Source: JANRKF01 sp964518725 (GTDB taxonomy: Bacteria > Pseudomonadota > Alphaproteobacteria > Rickettsiales > SXRF01). Taken from it: DNA of 64,000 bases. Of this stretch, positions 51,965 through 60,900 are shown piece by piece. Under the pieces are notes generated by a model that was not told the DNA's origin, made no database searches, and worked only from the letters and a program-made list of their open reading frames with translations. Every line of letters starts with the position of its first letter. The first letter of the stretch is position 1. The translations under genes were made by a program, and so were the position numbers. Location of the stretch: positions 57,091 through 121,090 of the forward strand of contig CAZFKP010000002.1 in NCBI GenBank assembly GCA_964518725.1, read 5' to 3'.

Positions 51965-51996
51965 TTGACCTTAGAGTATACTCCAAGGTGTAGATT
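51965..51996 (+). promoter_or_regulatory. MerR-type promoter/operator with 20-bp spacer
   Basis: TTGACC (51,965-51,970) and TAGATT (51,991-51,996) are separated by 20 bp, longer than the usual 17, as expected for MerR-controlled promoters. Between them lies the dyad ACCTTAGAGT / ACTCCAAGGT (51,968-51,989; nine of ten bases pair). The regulator gene starts about eight bases after the -10, so its transcript may be leaderless. Confidence 0.88.
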
Positions 51997-52003
51997 GAAT
52001 CTT

Positions 52004-52447
52004 ATGATGGCAAAAACGACTGAAAAACTGACGATTGGTAAATTAGCGGAGCGTACTGGCATCAGCGCCGATACGCTCCGTTATTACGAAAAAATGGGCT
52101 TGATTAAAGCAGCCAGCCGATCAAGTGCTGGGTATCGCATTTTCGGCGACGACGCGGAGCGTATCATTCAGTTCATTCGGGGCGCAAAGACACTGAATTT
52201 TACTCTCGATGAAATTCGCCAGCTGCTCACGCTGAATCGATCTGATAAAGCTACATGCGCTGAGGTGCTTAGTCACACCACTGGCAAGGTTGCTGAAGCG
52301 GAGCAAAAAATACGCGAACTCAAAGAAGTTAAAAAGGCATTAGTCGAGCTGACGAAGGAGTGTCCAGGCGATAATACCTCCAGTGCTGACTGCCCGATTC
52401 TTGATTACATCACTCGTGGAGGAGGAAAAGGCTGTTGTGACAAATAA
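52004..52447 (+). CDS. MerR family metal-responsive regulator
   Basis: 147 aa from ATG 52,004 (or 52,007). HTH domain TIGKLAERTGISADTLRYYEKMGLI with coiled coil after it. Cys85, Cys120 and Cys130 match the spacing of ZntR (79/114/124), which senses Zn, so a divalent-metal sensor is likely; the extra ZntR Cys115 is Pro here. Two further cysteines end the protein (GKGCCDK). A TTG at 51,965 would place the start inside the operator and is rejected. It activates its own operon when metal binds. Confidence 0.92.
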   Translation: MMAKTTEKLTIGKLAERTGISADTLRYYEKMGLIKAASRSSAGYRIFGDDAERIIQFIRGAKTLNFTLDEIRQLLTLNRSDKATCAEVLSHTTGKVAEAEQKIRELKEVKKALVELTKECPGDNTSSADCPILDYITRGGGKGCCDK

Positions 52448-53147
52448 AACCTACCAAATCGAAGGAATGCACTGCCAATCCTGTGTTCAAAAAATTATCG
52501 AGGCATTACAAGGGGTCGCGGAGAATGTACAGGTCACGCTGAATCCGCCGCGTGCCGTGCTGAAAAATCCTAACACAGAATCATTGGACGAGCTTAATCA
52601 GGCAATAGGAAAAGCGGGAAGCTATCGTCTTACACCACAAGCAGAAATCATATCCGCCAACAGCGATGAAGAAAAGAAAAGCTGGCTTGCCACCTATTAT
52701 CCGTTGTTCCTGATCGTTGGCTTAATTTCGGTGGTGTCGCTCAAGGGAGTAGAAAACGCCCATGAATGGATGCTGCACTTCATGGCTGGGTTCTTCATCG
52801 TGTTTTCATTTTTTAAACTACTTGATCTGCGCGGCTTTGCCGATGCCTATGGCACCTATGACCTACTTGCGAAACGCTGGCAGGGATACGGCCTTATCTA
52901 CCCGTTTCTTGAGCTTGGCCTTGGGCTTGCGTTTCTGTTTGGTACATATCTCACGCAAGCACTATGGGTTTCGATTGTAGTGATGGGATTTAGCAGCCTT
53001 GGCGTGATTCAGGCGTTGACCGAGAAACGCAAAATCCGTTGCGCGTGCCTTGGCACGGTTCTGAATCTTCCCATGTCCACTATCACGTTGGTGGAGGATT
53101 TGGGGATGGTGGCAATGTCGGCATTTATGCTGATGTCGCTGAATTAA
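52437..53147 (+). CDS. HMA domain fused to a MauE/DoxX-like membrane domain
   Basis: 236 aa from GTG 52,437, overlapping merR by 11 bases. The N-terminal HMA domain has the metal motif GMHCQSCV. Four membrane helices follow, with CACLGTVLNLPMSTITLVED typical of the MauE-type redox-associated family. It probably passes metal or thiols across or along the inner membrane. Downstream of merR in one operon. An ATG at 52,383 is upstream of the ribosome site and unlikely. Confidence 0.85.
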   Translation: MTNKTYQIEGMHCQSCVQKIIEALQGVAENVQVTLNPPRAVLKNPNTESLDELNQAIGKAGSYRLTPQAEIISANSDEEKKSWLATYYPLFLIVGLISVVSLKGVENAHEWMLHFMAGFFIVFSFFKLLDLRGFADAYGTYDLLAKRWQGYGLIYPFLELGLGLAFLFGTYLTQALWVSIVVMGFSSLGVIQALTEKRKIRCACLGTVLNLPMSTITLVEDLGMVAMSAFMLMSLN

Positions 53148-53170
53148 CAACCCCAACCCACGGAGAAATT

Positions 53171-53482
53171 ATGTTCAAGAAGTTATTACCTGTTGTTCTG
53201 ATGGTTTTTGTTGCTGCCTGTTCCAATACGCAAGGCGGCTCGATGTCTGGCATGGATATGAAAATGCCATGCTGTGAAAAATGCGAGTGCTGTAAAGACG
53301 GAAAATGTGCCGACTGCTGCAAAGATGGTGAGTGCAAATGCTGCAAGGATGGCATGTGCAAGATGTGCATGGGTAAAATGAAGGGCGGCATGTCCTCAAT
53401 GAAAGATGGTGAGGAATGTGAAATCTGCGCTAAATCTGAAAAAGAGGCTATGCAGAAAAAGCATGAAGGAATGAAGCATTAA
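53171..53482 (+). CDS. Cys/Met/Lys-rich lipoprotein, metallothionein-like, 103 aa
   Basis: MFKKLLPVVLMVFVAACSNT with lipobox VAAC. The mature part contains 15 more cysteines, mostly in three imperfect units CCKDGKCAD, CCKDGECK, CCKDGMCK, flanked by Met-rich SGMDMKMP and KMCMGKMKGGM. No known family; it looks like a membrane-anchored metal sponge. GGAG precedes the ATG. Last gene of the merR operon. Confidence 0.8.
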   Translation: MFKKLLPVVLMVFVAACSNTQGGSMSGMDMKMPCCEKCECCKDGKCADCCKDGECKCCKDGMCKMCMGKMKGGMSSMKDGEECEICAKSEKEAMQKKHEGMKH

Positions 53483-53491
53483 CAAAGTTTC

Positions 53492-53521
53492 GAGGGGTTA
53501 TGCTGCATAGTGTAACCCCTC
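53492..53521. terminator. Bidirectional terminator-like hairpin
   Basis: GAGGGGTTA and TAACCCCTC (9-bp perfect arms, 12-base loop) between the convergent merR operon and the phage lysozyme; the left arm includes the lysozyme stop codon. Lies where read-through between the cargo and the late operon would collide. Confidence 0.75.
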
Positions 53522-53938
53522 ACTCTTCCTACGCCGCACCAAACCCTTCAGTTTCCTTCCACCCGCCCACACCCACTTCATGAGTTCGGCTGGCACGTCG
53601 GCATGTTCTTCGCGGTTTACCTTGCGGCGGAGCGTGGAGCGTTGAAGCGCACCTGCGCCGAGGTTGAAGGTAAACGACACCAGCGCATCGAACTGCCCTT
53701 GCGTGAGTGGCACGCTAATCAGGCGTAGTACGGCGTGTTCTGCGACCGCCACATCCTGACGGAGCAGATCGAGGGCTTCGTCCTCGTCCACCCCGTCCAG
53801 GAACTGCTCTTTGTTAGCTTCGGTAATCAGGTGACCATAGCCAATCGTGGGATACCCCGCTGGACACATGTAAATGATCGGCGAAAAGCCCTCAAAGCGG
53901 CAAATCAGGTCAAGCCCTTGTCTGGAAATATGTCTCAT
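53498..53938 (-). CDS. Phage lysozyme/endolysin (GH24)
   Basis: 146 aa. Catalytic region ICRFEGFSPIIYMCPAGYPT IGYGH contains the Glu of FEGF and the TIGYGH motif; the usual Asp is replaced by Cys in MCPAG, a frequent phage variant. Starts MRHISRQGLDLI after GGAG. Overlaps the holin stop in ATGA. No signal peptide, so release depends on the holin. Last gene of the minus-strand late operon. Confidence 0.9.
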   Translation of the reverse strand: MRHISRQGLDLICRFEGFSPIIYMCPAGYPTIGYGHLITEANKEQFLDGVDEDEALDLLRQDVAVAEHAVLRLISVPLTQGQFDALVSFTFNLGAGALQRSTLRRKVNREEHADVPAELMKWVWAGGRKLKGLVRRRKSEGLHYAA

Positions 53939-54360
53939 TTTCCGCTCCGCAATTTGCTCATGGCGCGTTGGCCGAAATAAAAGCTGATGATGCCTGCGAA
54001 AATCGCCTGGTCTTCCGCCGTCCATAGCAACCACGGAAGATCTGCAGAAAACTGCATCACCTTCACCAGCGCATAGAGAACGAAGAAGCTATAGGCGATG
54101 ACGGGGCGCACCGTGCCATTGAGCGCATCCACCCAGCGAATACCTGTATTGTAAGTCCGATAGAGGGCTTGGGATTCAGCGATGTCGGCGTTCACCTGGA
54201 TTTCTTCCAAACGCTGGGAAGCCCCGAGCTTCTGCTGCTCCATCTGCATTTCAAGGATTTTTAGCTCGTGCTTGCGATCCTGCGCGTCGCGGAACAGTTT
54301 TAAGAAATCAGGAAAGGCCGCCGACAGGAAGCCGAGTAAAGAACCGAGTAGCGTAATCAT
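53935..54360 (-). CDS. Holin (3TM GTA type)
   Basis: 141 aa from ATG 54,360, which follows GGAGGTTCTT. Hydrophobic start (MITLLGSLLGFLSAAFPDFL), a coiled middle (RKHELKILEMQMEQQ), two later membrane helices and RPVIAYSFFVLYALVKVMQF. This matches the three-helix holin family of GTAs. It opens the inner membrane for the lysozyme downstream. Confidence 0.85.
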   Translation of the reverse strand: MITLLGSLLGFLSAAFPDFLKLFRDAQDRKHELKILEMQMEQQKLGASQRLEEIQVNADIAESQALYRTYNTGIRWVDALNGTVRPVIAYSFFVLYALVKVMQFSADLPWLLWTAEDQAIFAGIISFYFGQRAMSKLRSGK

Positions 54361-54371
54361 AAGAACCTCCA

Positions 54372-54599
54372 TTATTTCCAAGAAAGATGACCAGCGGCGA
54401 AGCTGAGGAAGGCCACCAAGCCCGTCCATAGGCCGCCGACTATCAGGAGGGTGCGAAGGCTCCCTTTGCCCTGATTTGCCAGTGCTGTGAGGGATTTGAC
54501 TTCCTCGGCCAGCACATCGACTGTTTTTGTGAGTGTTTGGATCTGCGCGTTCATCACAGCCAGCTGTGAGCGCACATCAATATCGTCGGGTGGTGACAT
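54372..54599 (-). CDS. Small coiled-coil membrane protein of the lysis module, 75 aa
   Basis: Starts MSPPDDIDVRSQLAVMNAQI after AAGGAGG. A coiled coil (QIQTLTKTVDVLAEEVKSL) then one membrane helix (LLIVGGLWTGLVAFLSFAAG). Could be a spanin-like or holin-accessory protein, from position only. First gene after the terminator. Confidence 0.7.
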   Translation of the reverse strand: MSPPDDIDVRSQLAVMNAQIQTLTKTVDVLAEEVKSLTALANQGKGSLRTLLIVGGLWTGLVAFLSFAAGHLSWK

Positions 54600-54623
54600 G
54601 GTTCCTCCTTGGGTTTTGGACAT

Positions 54624-54647
54624 AAAAAAACCGCCTCAAAGGGCGGT
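54624..54647 (-). terminator. Intrinsic terminator between tail and lysis genes
   Basis: On the minus strand ACCGCC-CTTTGA-GGCGGT followed by seven T (54,624-54,630). It ends the tail-fibre transcript before the lysis genes, which would then need partial read-through or their own promoter. Confidence 0.88.
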
Positions 54648-54672
54648 GGTTGGTTGCGGGTTGAAGGGTCGG

Positions 54673-56100
54673 TTATTCGAAGTAGCCGTTAATCATGGCA
54701 AGCCCACGGATGATCTGCGAGGCCGTGGCCGTTCCCACTGGCATACGCAAGATGACGTGAACGAATGTCCCAGCTGCCACATACAGCGGCGCATCGAGGT
54801 TCACATCAATCGGCGCAACGTTTCCACCGATTGCCGTGCCGACGGGGATAGATTGCACCCCAAGCGGAATGCGGCGTGGTGCGCGTGTGCCTGCGGTGTT
54901 GGAATCCGCCGTTGCCAGCGATACCGCCGTCGAACCCACGCCCAACGCCCATTGTAAAAGCGTGGGTGTAATGGCAGAGGCTGCGCCCATATTGAAGGTT
55001 TCAATGCGAACGCCTCGGATCACTAGATTGCGGTTGCCGCCACCAGCTGCTGCTACGGGAACTTGGAAGGCAAACAGCGCATAATCGGTTTCCGCACCCG
55101 CCACCGCTGCAAATTGGAACTGACCGCCCAACGTGGTGTAACCCGCCGCAGTGTTGGAAAGCGTGGCCGATACGGGAGCCGTGTTGTTCACATAGTTGGC
55201 AGATTGCCCCACCGCTGCGCCGCGAGGGTTGTTATAGCTGCCGCACTCAATACCAGCCATTGCCGTTGCCCAAAGGCGGTTCAAAGCCAAATCACGGGCA
55301 ATCACCGATACGTCGGCAATCTCCATGCGCTGCGCCGAACCTGTAGCGGCGGCATTGTAGCAACGCATAAGCAGCGGTTGCCAGCGTGAGAGCGAAATTG
55401 CAGCGGCGGTGTTCGGCGAAAGAATGACACCTTCCAGCACCCCGTCGATGTAGAACTCAATCCGATCTTGGTCGATGACAATCCGATAGTAATAAACCTC
55501 GTTTGCAACAGGCGCAGGCATTGGCGCGGTCGTGGTTTCCGTGCCGTTGATATTCATCACGCCCACCAGCGAGCCAGCGGTATTGAGCTTGAAATAAACC
55601 CCATCGGTCGGCGTGGCGGTTGTGGCAGCAAAACCAAGCCCGAACTCGCAGACGTTATTGGCTATCGGGTTAATCGCAAAGCGCAGGCGGAAAAGCACTT
55701 CCAAAGACCCAGCAGGATGCAGCGGGAAAGTTTTATAGGTCTGCGCCCGTGCCACCGCTGCGGAGGCCACCGAGTTACCCGCATTGAACACCATGAAGCC
55801 ACCAGCCATAGCGATGGTTGCCGTCACGCTCACGAATTGGTACGCGCCACCATCCACCACCGTGTGATTGAAGGTATCCGCCCAATAGATATTATCCACG
55901 CCCACGCGCAGCCTGCCGTCCGTGGAAACTTTAGCCGCACGCACCAGACGCGGCTCACCATTCGCGCCGTCGTGAGATTCGCCTGCGATGACGGAATAAC
56001 CAGCCTCCGCCATTGCCATAGGCAAATTGATTTTCAGCCGCTTGTTTGCGTCCACCGATGCAAGATCGGCAGAATCGCCAGATTTTAAGATGATACTCAT
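54673..56100 (-). CDS. Phage tail fibre/receptor-binding-like protein, 475 aa
   Basis: Beta-rich, Ala/Gly/Thr-rich, no signal. The middle (YYYRIVIDQDRIEFYIDGVL) resembles a concanavalin-like/LamG domain used for sugar binding. Position after the fibre-shaft gene supports a receptor-binding tip. Family not assigned. Confidence 0.7.
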   Translation of the reverse strand: MSIILKSGDSADLASVDANKRLKINLPMAMAEAGYSVIAGESHDGANGEPRLVRAAKVSTDGRLRVGVDNIYWADTFNHTVVDGGAYQFVSVTATIAMAGGFMVFNAGNSVASAAVARAQTYKTFPLHPAGSLEVLFRLRFAINPIANNVCEFGLGFAATTATPTDGVYFKLNTAGSLVGVMNINGTETTTAPMPAPVANEVYYYRIVIDQDRIEFYIDGVLEGVILSPNTAAAISLSRWQPLLMRCYNAAATGSAQRMEIADVSVIARDLALNRLWATAMAGIECGSYNNPRGAAVGQSANYVNNTAPVSATLSNTAAGYTTLGGQFQFAAVAGAETDYALFAFQVPVAAAGGGNRNLVIRGVRIETFNMGAASAITPTLLQWALGVGSTAVSLATADSNTAGTRAPRRIPLGVQSIPVGTAIGGNVAPIDVNLDAPLYVAAGTFVHVILRMPVGTATASQIIRGLAMINGYFE

Positions 56101-56103
56101 GGT

Positions 56104-56619
56104 TTAGACCCCCATAATGTTGATGTTAAAACGTCCCCAGCTTCCCTGCGGCGCACGGGCGATTACATCGAAGCCCACGCCCTCATTAAGATTTGCCGCC
56201 ACCGCCTGTATGCCTTCGAGTGCTGCGTCCTCCGCATCGTGATCGGCTGTTGCAACGCCTGCGGCCGTGCAAAGAATCACCGAGCTATCGGTTACCCAGG
56301 CAGCGGCGACGGTGACCCTTGCCAGATCAGATTCCCCACCGCTGGCATTGCCAAAATCCACCGTGACCTGTCCCGTGTTGGGAATCAGTGCCAGCACCCC
56401 ATCAAGTTGCGACTTGGTGTAATACCGCGCATCCCCACGCGCATCGGTGTGATATTGCGGGTGGTCGTCGTTCTCTAACCCTGCCAGTGCGCCGTGATCG
56501 CTTGAACCGCTTCCACCCGTGCCAGGTGGTCCCTGTGTTCCCACCGTAACCACCTCGATTTTCTTTTCTTCCACCTTAACCAGCTGGATCACTTCATTGA
56601 TGGTGATGATGTCGGTCAT
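56104..56619 (-). CDS. Tail fibre shaft protein with collagen-like segment
   Basis: 171 aa. A short collagen-like GTQGPPGTGGSGS leads into HGALAGLENDDHPQYHTDAR and ARYYTKSQLDG, the repeat pattern of phage tail fibres. ATGA overlap with the 119-aa gene downstream on the coding strand direction (upstream neighbour). Confidence 0.82.
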   Translation of the reverse strand: MTDIITINEVIQLVKVEEKKIEVVTVGTQGPPGTGGSGSSDHGALAGLENDDHPQYHTDARGDARYYTKSQLDGVLALIPNTGQVTVDFGNASGGESDLARVTVAAAWVTDSSVILCTAAGVATADHDAEDAALEGIQAVAANLNEGVGFDVIARAPQGSWGRFNINIMGV

Positions 56620-56975
56620 CGCGTTACCTCGGGGCTAATAATGACAATTCCTTCCAGCAGGCGCGTCACGGTGACGGTATCCGCTGCGACGATCTCCAAA
56701 TCATAAACCCCACCCGTCGCGGTGATGGCGGACGTGGCGGCGGCGGTGGCCAGAATGTTAATCGTGCCAGCTGCACCACCCAGCGTGATGCCGCCGTTTT
56801 CAGTGGTCAGGGTGAGAAATGGCGTGGAAGATTCCACGGTTTCGCGCATGTGCATCCGTGCGGTGAAACTGGTCAGATCAATCGGCGTGCCGCCTTCATC
56901 TTTCCAAGTAATTTGCTCGGAAAACGTCGCGCCGCGATAAACATAAAGATTATGTTTTGCTGGATGTGTGGTCAT
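56616..56975 (-). CDS. Phage structural protein, 119 aa
   Basis: Starts MTTHPAKHNLYVYRGATFSE; beta-sandwich pattern (TWKDEGGTPIDLTSFTARMH) like the N-terminal domain of baseplate/fibre attachment proteins. Its stop overlaps the start of the shaft gene in ATGA. Probably a fibre connector. Confidence 0.7.
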   Translation of the reverse strand: MTTHPAKHNLYVYRGATFSEQITWKDEGGTPIDLTSFTARMHMRETVESSTPFLTLTTENGGITLGGAAGTINILATAAATSAITATGGVYDLEIVAADTVTVTRLLEGIVIISPEVTR

Positions 56976-56985
56976 AAATGAATCC

Positions 56986-57924
56986 TTATGCGCTCAAGTT
57001 GGCGTACCATTTGGTTGCTGTTGCCGCCCAAAACATGGCGTTCTTGCCAGCGGCGAGTGAGAATGCGGCATTGGCTGCTAGGGCGTTAATGCTATGGCCA
57101 CTTGCGGGGTACACCGCTAGGGCGTTCGCCCCAGCGTTCGCTACACAAATGAACTCGCCTTGCTCGGGTGATGGCAAGATTCCGCCTGTGCCAGCTGCCA
57201 CCGTGGTAAACTCATTCGTTTGCTTGGTGATCGCCGTTGCGGTGCCTTGTGTTGTGCCTGCACCGCTTAACCCTGCGGCGTTGGATTTCAGGGCGACACG
57301 GCCATTTGCTGCCAGCATTTTCAGCGCATCAAAGAAGGTCGAACCATCCGCCGAAACTTTAAGGGTGAAGTTATCATCCCCCAGCAGGCCGAATTCGGCA
57401 CGCCCTGAAAACCCCGTTTGGAAAAGAAAGCTCGCTTTGTTGCCTGCGGCGTTCTTGTTAATCTTCACCTGCATGTCCGTGCCGATGTGATTGAACAGTA
57501 TTGCGCTGCTCGCCACCGCAAACTTGTTGGTGCTATCCGCCGAGGTATTTACGCCCAGCATGGTGAGGTTCTGAAATGATGTGGTGTTTACCGTCAGCAC
57601 CCATGCCGCGCCATCGTAGGTGTAGAGCGTGTTTACATCATTCGCCCATACCGTCAGCCCTTCCCACGGAGCAATGAAGTTCCATGCAGTAGTGTAAAAC
57701 GCGAGGGCTTTTGCTTGCCCAGCCCATGCGCCCGTTGGCGATGCGCCTACGATGTAGCTATCCCCCGCGACGGGCGAGCCTGGGGGCGTATTCACCCCCA
57801 CGCTCACCATTGCCGCCTGCAACAGCGCGTCGATCAGGTCGAGTGATGCGTTATGCGTCACTTCCTTCTGCGACTGTGATTGCAGAATATAGGGCAGCTT
57901 CACCCGATTAGTGGTGTTTGGCAT
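56986..57924 (-). CDS. DUF2793 phage protein
   Basis: 312 aa from MPNTTNRVKLPYILQSQSQK. The N-terminal ~120 residues carry the DUF2793 pattern (GDSYIVGASPTGAWAGQA, WEGLTVWANDVNTLYTYDGA). The C-terminal part is Ala/Asn-rich beta repeats. DUF2793 proteins are tail-associated in alphaproteobacterial phages. An upstream extension of the frame overlaps the megatron gene and is not protein-like. Confidence 0.88.
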   Translation of the reverse strand: MPNTTNRVKLPYILQSQSQKEVTHNASLDLIDALLQAAMVSVGVNTPPGSPVAGDSYIVGASPTGAWAGQAKALAFYTTAWNFIAPWEGLTVWANDVNTLYTYDGAAWVLTVNTTSFQNLTMLGVNTSADSTNKFAVASSAILFNHIGTDMQVKINKNAAGNKASFLFQTGFSGRAEFGLLGDDNFTLKVSADGSTFFDALKMLAANGRVALKSNAAGLSGAGTTQGTATAITKQTNEFTTVAAGTGGILPSPEQGEFICVANAGANALAVYPASGHSINALAANAAFSLAAGKNAMFWAATATKWYANLSA

Positions 57925-57946
57925 AAGACTATCCGTTGTTTGAAGG

Positions 57947-60900
57947 TTAGATCGTTGCGATTCCCGCGTATCCACGCCCGACGGCGGCAGAAAGCTGGTA
58001 CACATTCACCAGCACGCTGCTTTGCGCCGAACCGAAGTCCGTCACTTGCTGCGCGGCGGTGTAGATGGTTGAAGGCGTTGTCAGGCCGATGATGGTGCGT
58101 TTCAGCGTCACCCCCTGCATGATTTCCACCTCATAGCGTTCGGCTTCTTCAGAAAGCGGAATATCCACCGCGTCCCGCCAATCCCCGCCGATGCGCGTGC
58201 GCCGCTTCCAGTTGATGGTCAGATCACCACCCACATTTCGGCTGCCCTCGATATGCACGGGGGAATAAGGTTTCAGAGCCTTTGCCGCATAGGTGAAATC
58301 CTGCGCGGTGGTTGCCCCAAGCGTGGAACCAACCGTCACTGGCTTGAACTTCTTGGCGATACCCCAGCCAGAGGATGCCATCAGTTCCCGCGCAAGGGCG
58401 TTTGTCAGCATGATGAAGCGTTCACCCGCTATATGACTACCTACAGCCCATTCCGTACCCAGCCGCCCCCGCAAAAGCCCAGACAAACGATATTTGTTTG
58501 TGTCGAGCAGTGTTGCGGTTTGGAACTGGATGACTTCATCGCCGATGACGCACACATTCGCACCATTCAACACGGCAATATCGGTCACGCTCTGCAGCTG
58601 GCCGAAGGTTAAAAGCACATCAATGGTCGTGCTGTTATCCCAAGTGTACACCGTCCCCGCAGGGATGATATTCAGCACCGCGCCGATGGTGGCCTGCGCC
58701 GTGAGCGTTTGCATCAAAGCATAGTTTGCGCCGCCATCATCCGAGCGGTAAACCGCCGAACCCGTCCAGTCGCCACCCAAGCCCACCACGCCATAGCGCA
58801 AATACGCATCCGTCACCGCATCGGTGGGGAATGCAGGCAAGTCGAGCAGTTCCAGCCGCGTGGCGGAAATACTCGTCGGCGGCTGAATGTTGGGCGTGCC
58901 AGTGCCTGCGGGATTATAGAAATCATAGGATGACACATCTTCGGCCACCGCTGTGAGTTCTTGCATCCCGTTTCGCACCAGCTTGGTGGAATTGATCCGC
59001 ATCACATACGATGCACCGTCCTTCGTGATGGTAATCACGTCGGTCGGCTCAAGCAGCGCATATTTCGGCGGCACGGTGAACTGGTATTGCACGCGCCCGA
59101 CCCACACATTGTAGAGCGTCACATCCGCCACCACCTTGGCTTCCTGATCTGAAAGCACAATCGGCAAGTTTACCGTGGCATAATCCACCGCTTTGACGGT
59201 TTGCCGCTGTGAGGATTGCGTGCCAGCCTGATAATCCGCCGTGCGATTGAGATAAATCACATCCACCTGGCGCGGCAATTCCAGTTCCTGCGTGCGGGTG
59301 ATGGTGAAGGTATCAATCGCATCATCACGCGGCACCAGTTCCGAGAAATCCAGCGTGGTGTTGGAAACTTTGCCCCGCTTGATGAACTTCAGCAGCCCGT
59401 CCGATTCCACCATGTCGAAGAAATAAGCCGAAGCCAATTGCTCCAAACAGGCACGCACCGTTTGCCGATTACTCACGATAAAGCCCGACACAATATCCGT
59501 CAGACGGCTGGTGTCATACATGGTGTTGTCGTAACCCACCTTTTTCAGTAGGTCGGCGACGATCTGCCCAAGGCTCGAAAGCCCCAGCTTGCCTTGCACC
59601 CAATGGCCTGTTTTCCAGTTGCTCCCATCCGCCCATACCGAGCCGAGGTCAGGGAAAAACGGGAACGGCCGTGCATCCCATGTCCACACGAACTTGCGCG
59701 GAATGAAATTGGCTTCCAGTACGTTCTCCGCATTGAGATAGTCAATCGAGGCATCGAGCGCGGTGCGCTGCGCCAGAAAATCCACCCGCGAGCGCGAACC
59801 CCGAGGATAGAAACTTTCTACCGAGTCAGGGTCAATGAACACGTTGGGCTGGTTGGCGCATCCATCCACCGAAGGAAAGCCAATCTCCGAAAACCACACG
59901 GGTTTCATCTTGGCCGTCCACGCCGTGCCGCTGGCATCAGGATTCGTGTGGGTACTATTCCACCAGTGTTTTATGTTCTTCCAGGCATAGGTTGCGCCTG
60001 AATAGAAGGTTTTGGTGGTGCGTGTGCCGTCCCAGTAATAATCCCAGCCTTCGTCTTGCGTCCAACCGTCATAAACTGCCTGATAGTCAATTTGTGCCTG
60101 CGGCAAATCGGGCGTAAGTGGGAAGTAGCAATCAATCGCCACCACGTCGATATTGCTATCGCTCCATAGCGGATCGAGGTGATACCAGCCGTTTACGGAA
60201 TGGTATTCGCTCCAATCCCCACCATAAGCCACTTTCACGCCTGCTCCGACGGCGGTTTTCACTGTGGCGGCAAGGCTTTTCAGCTGTGTAACCGCTGGGA
60301 ATACGCCTGGGCTGCTCATGTAGGTGGTGAGTCCCACCAGTTCCGAGCCGATCATAAAAGCGTCGATATTGTTCTTCAGCAACACGCCGCCCACGTTCAG
60401 ATTGGCATAGTGCGTGATGAAAGCATTATAGCCATTGGTGCGGGTGAAGAAGTTGGCCGCATCGGTGGCATTGGTCGGTATAATCCTGCCGCGCCACGGT
60501 TTTGGTTGTGGCGTGATAGTGTCCACTTGCACCATCGGGTAAAACAGCACCTTGTAGCCACGCGCCTTCAATTCCTGGCACAAGCGAATGATGCTTTTAT
60601 CCGTGGGCGTGCCACCGTATGTGGGCGAACCATCGGGAAAAGTTAAAATCACATGCGCGTTATTGCGGGTAAAACTTCCCACCACCCAATCATCAGGCGC
60701 AATCCGTGCGCCTTGGCTGTTAAACTCCGCCGCTGGTTTGATGATGCTCACCGCAGGATCTGCGGAATCCGAAAACCAGTTCACCACCACCGATACCCAT
60801 TCCACATTGGGCAGGTTGGCTTTCAGGTTATCGAGTGCCACCAGCACATCGGCTTTATTATTAAGGTTGTTCAGGTTCATTTTGGTGACTTTGCCACCTT

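Noticed and set aside
51965..52003. TTG start for the MerR protein
   Set aside because: It is the promoter -35 itself; the dyad would lie inside the coding region.
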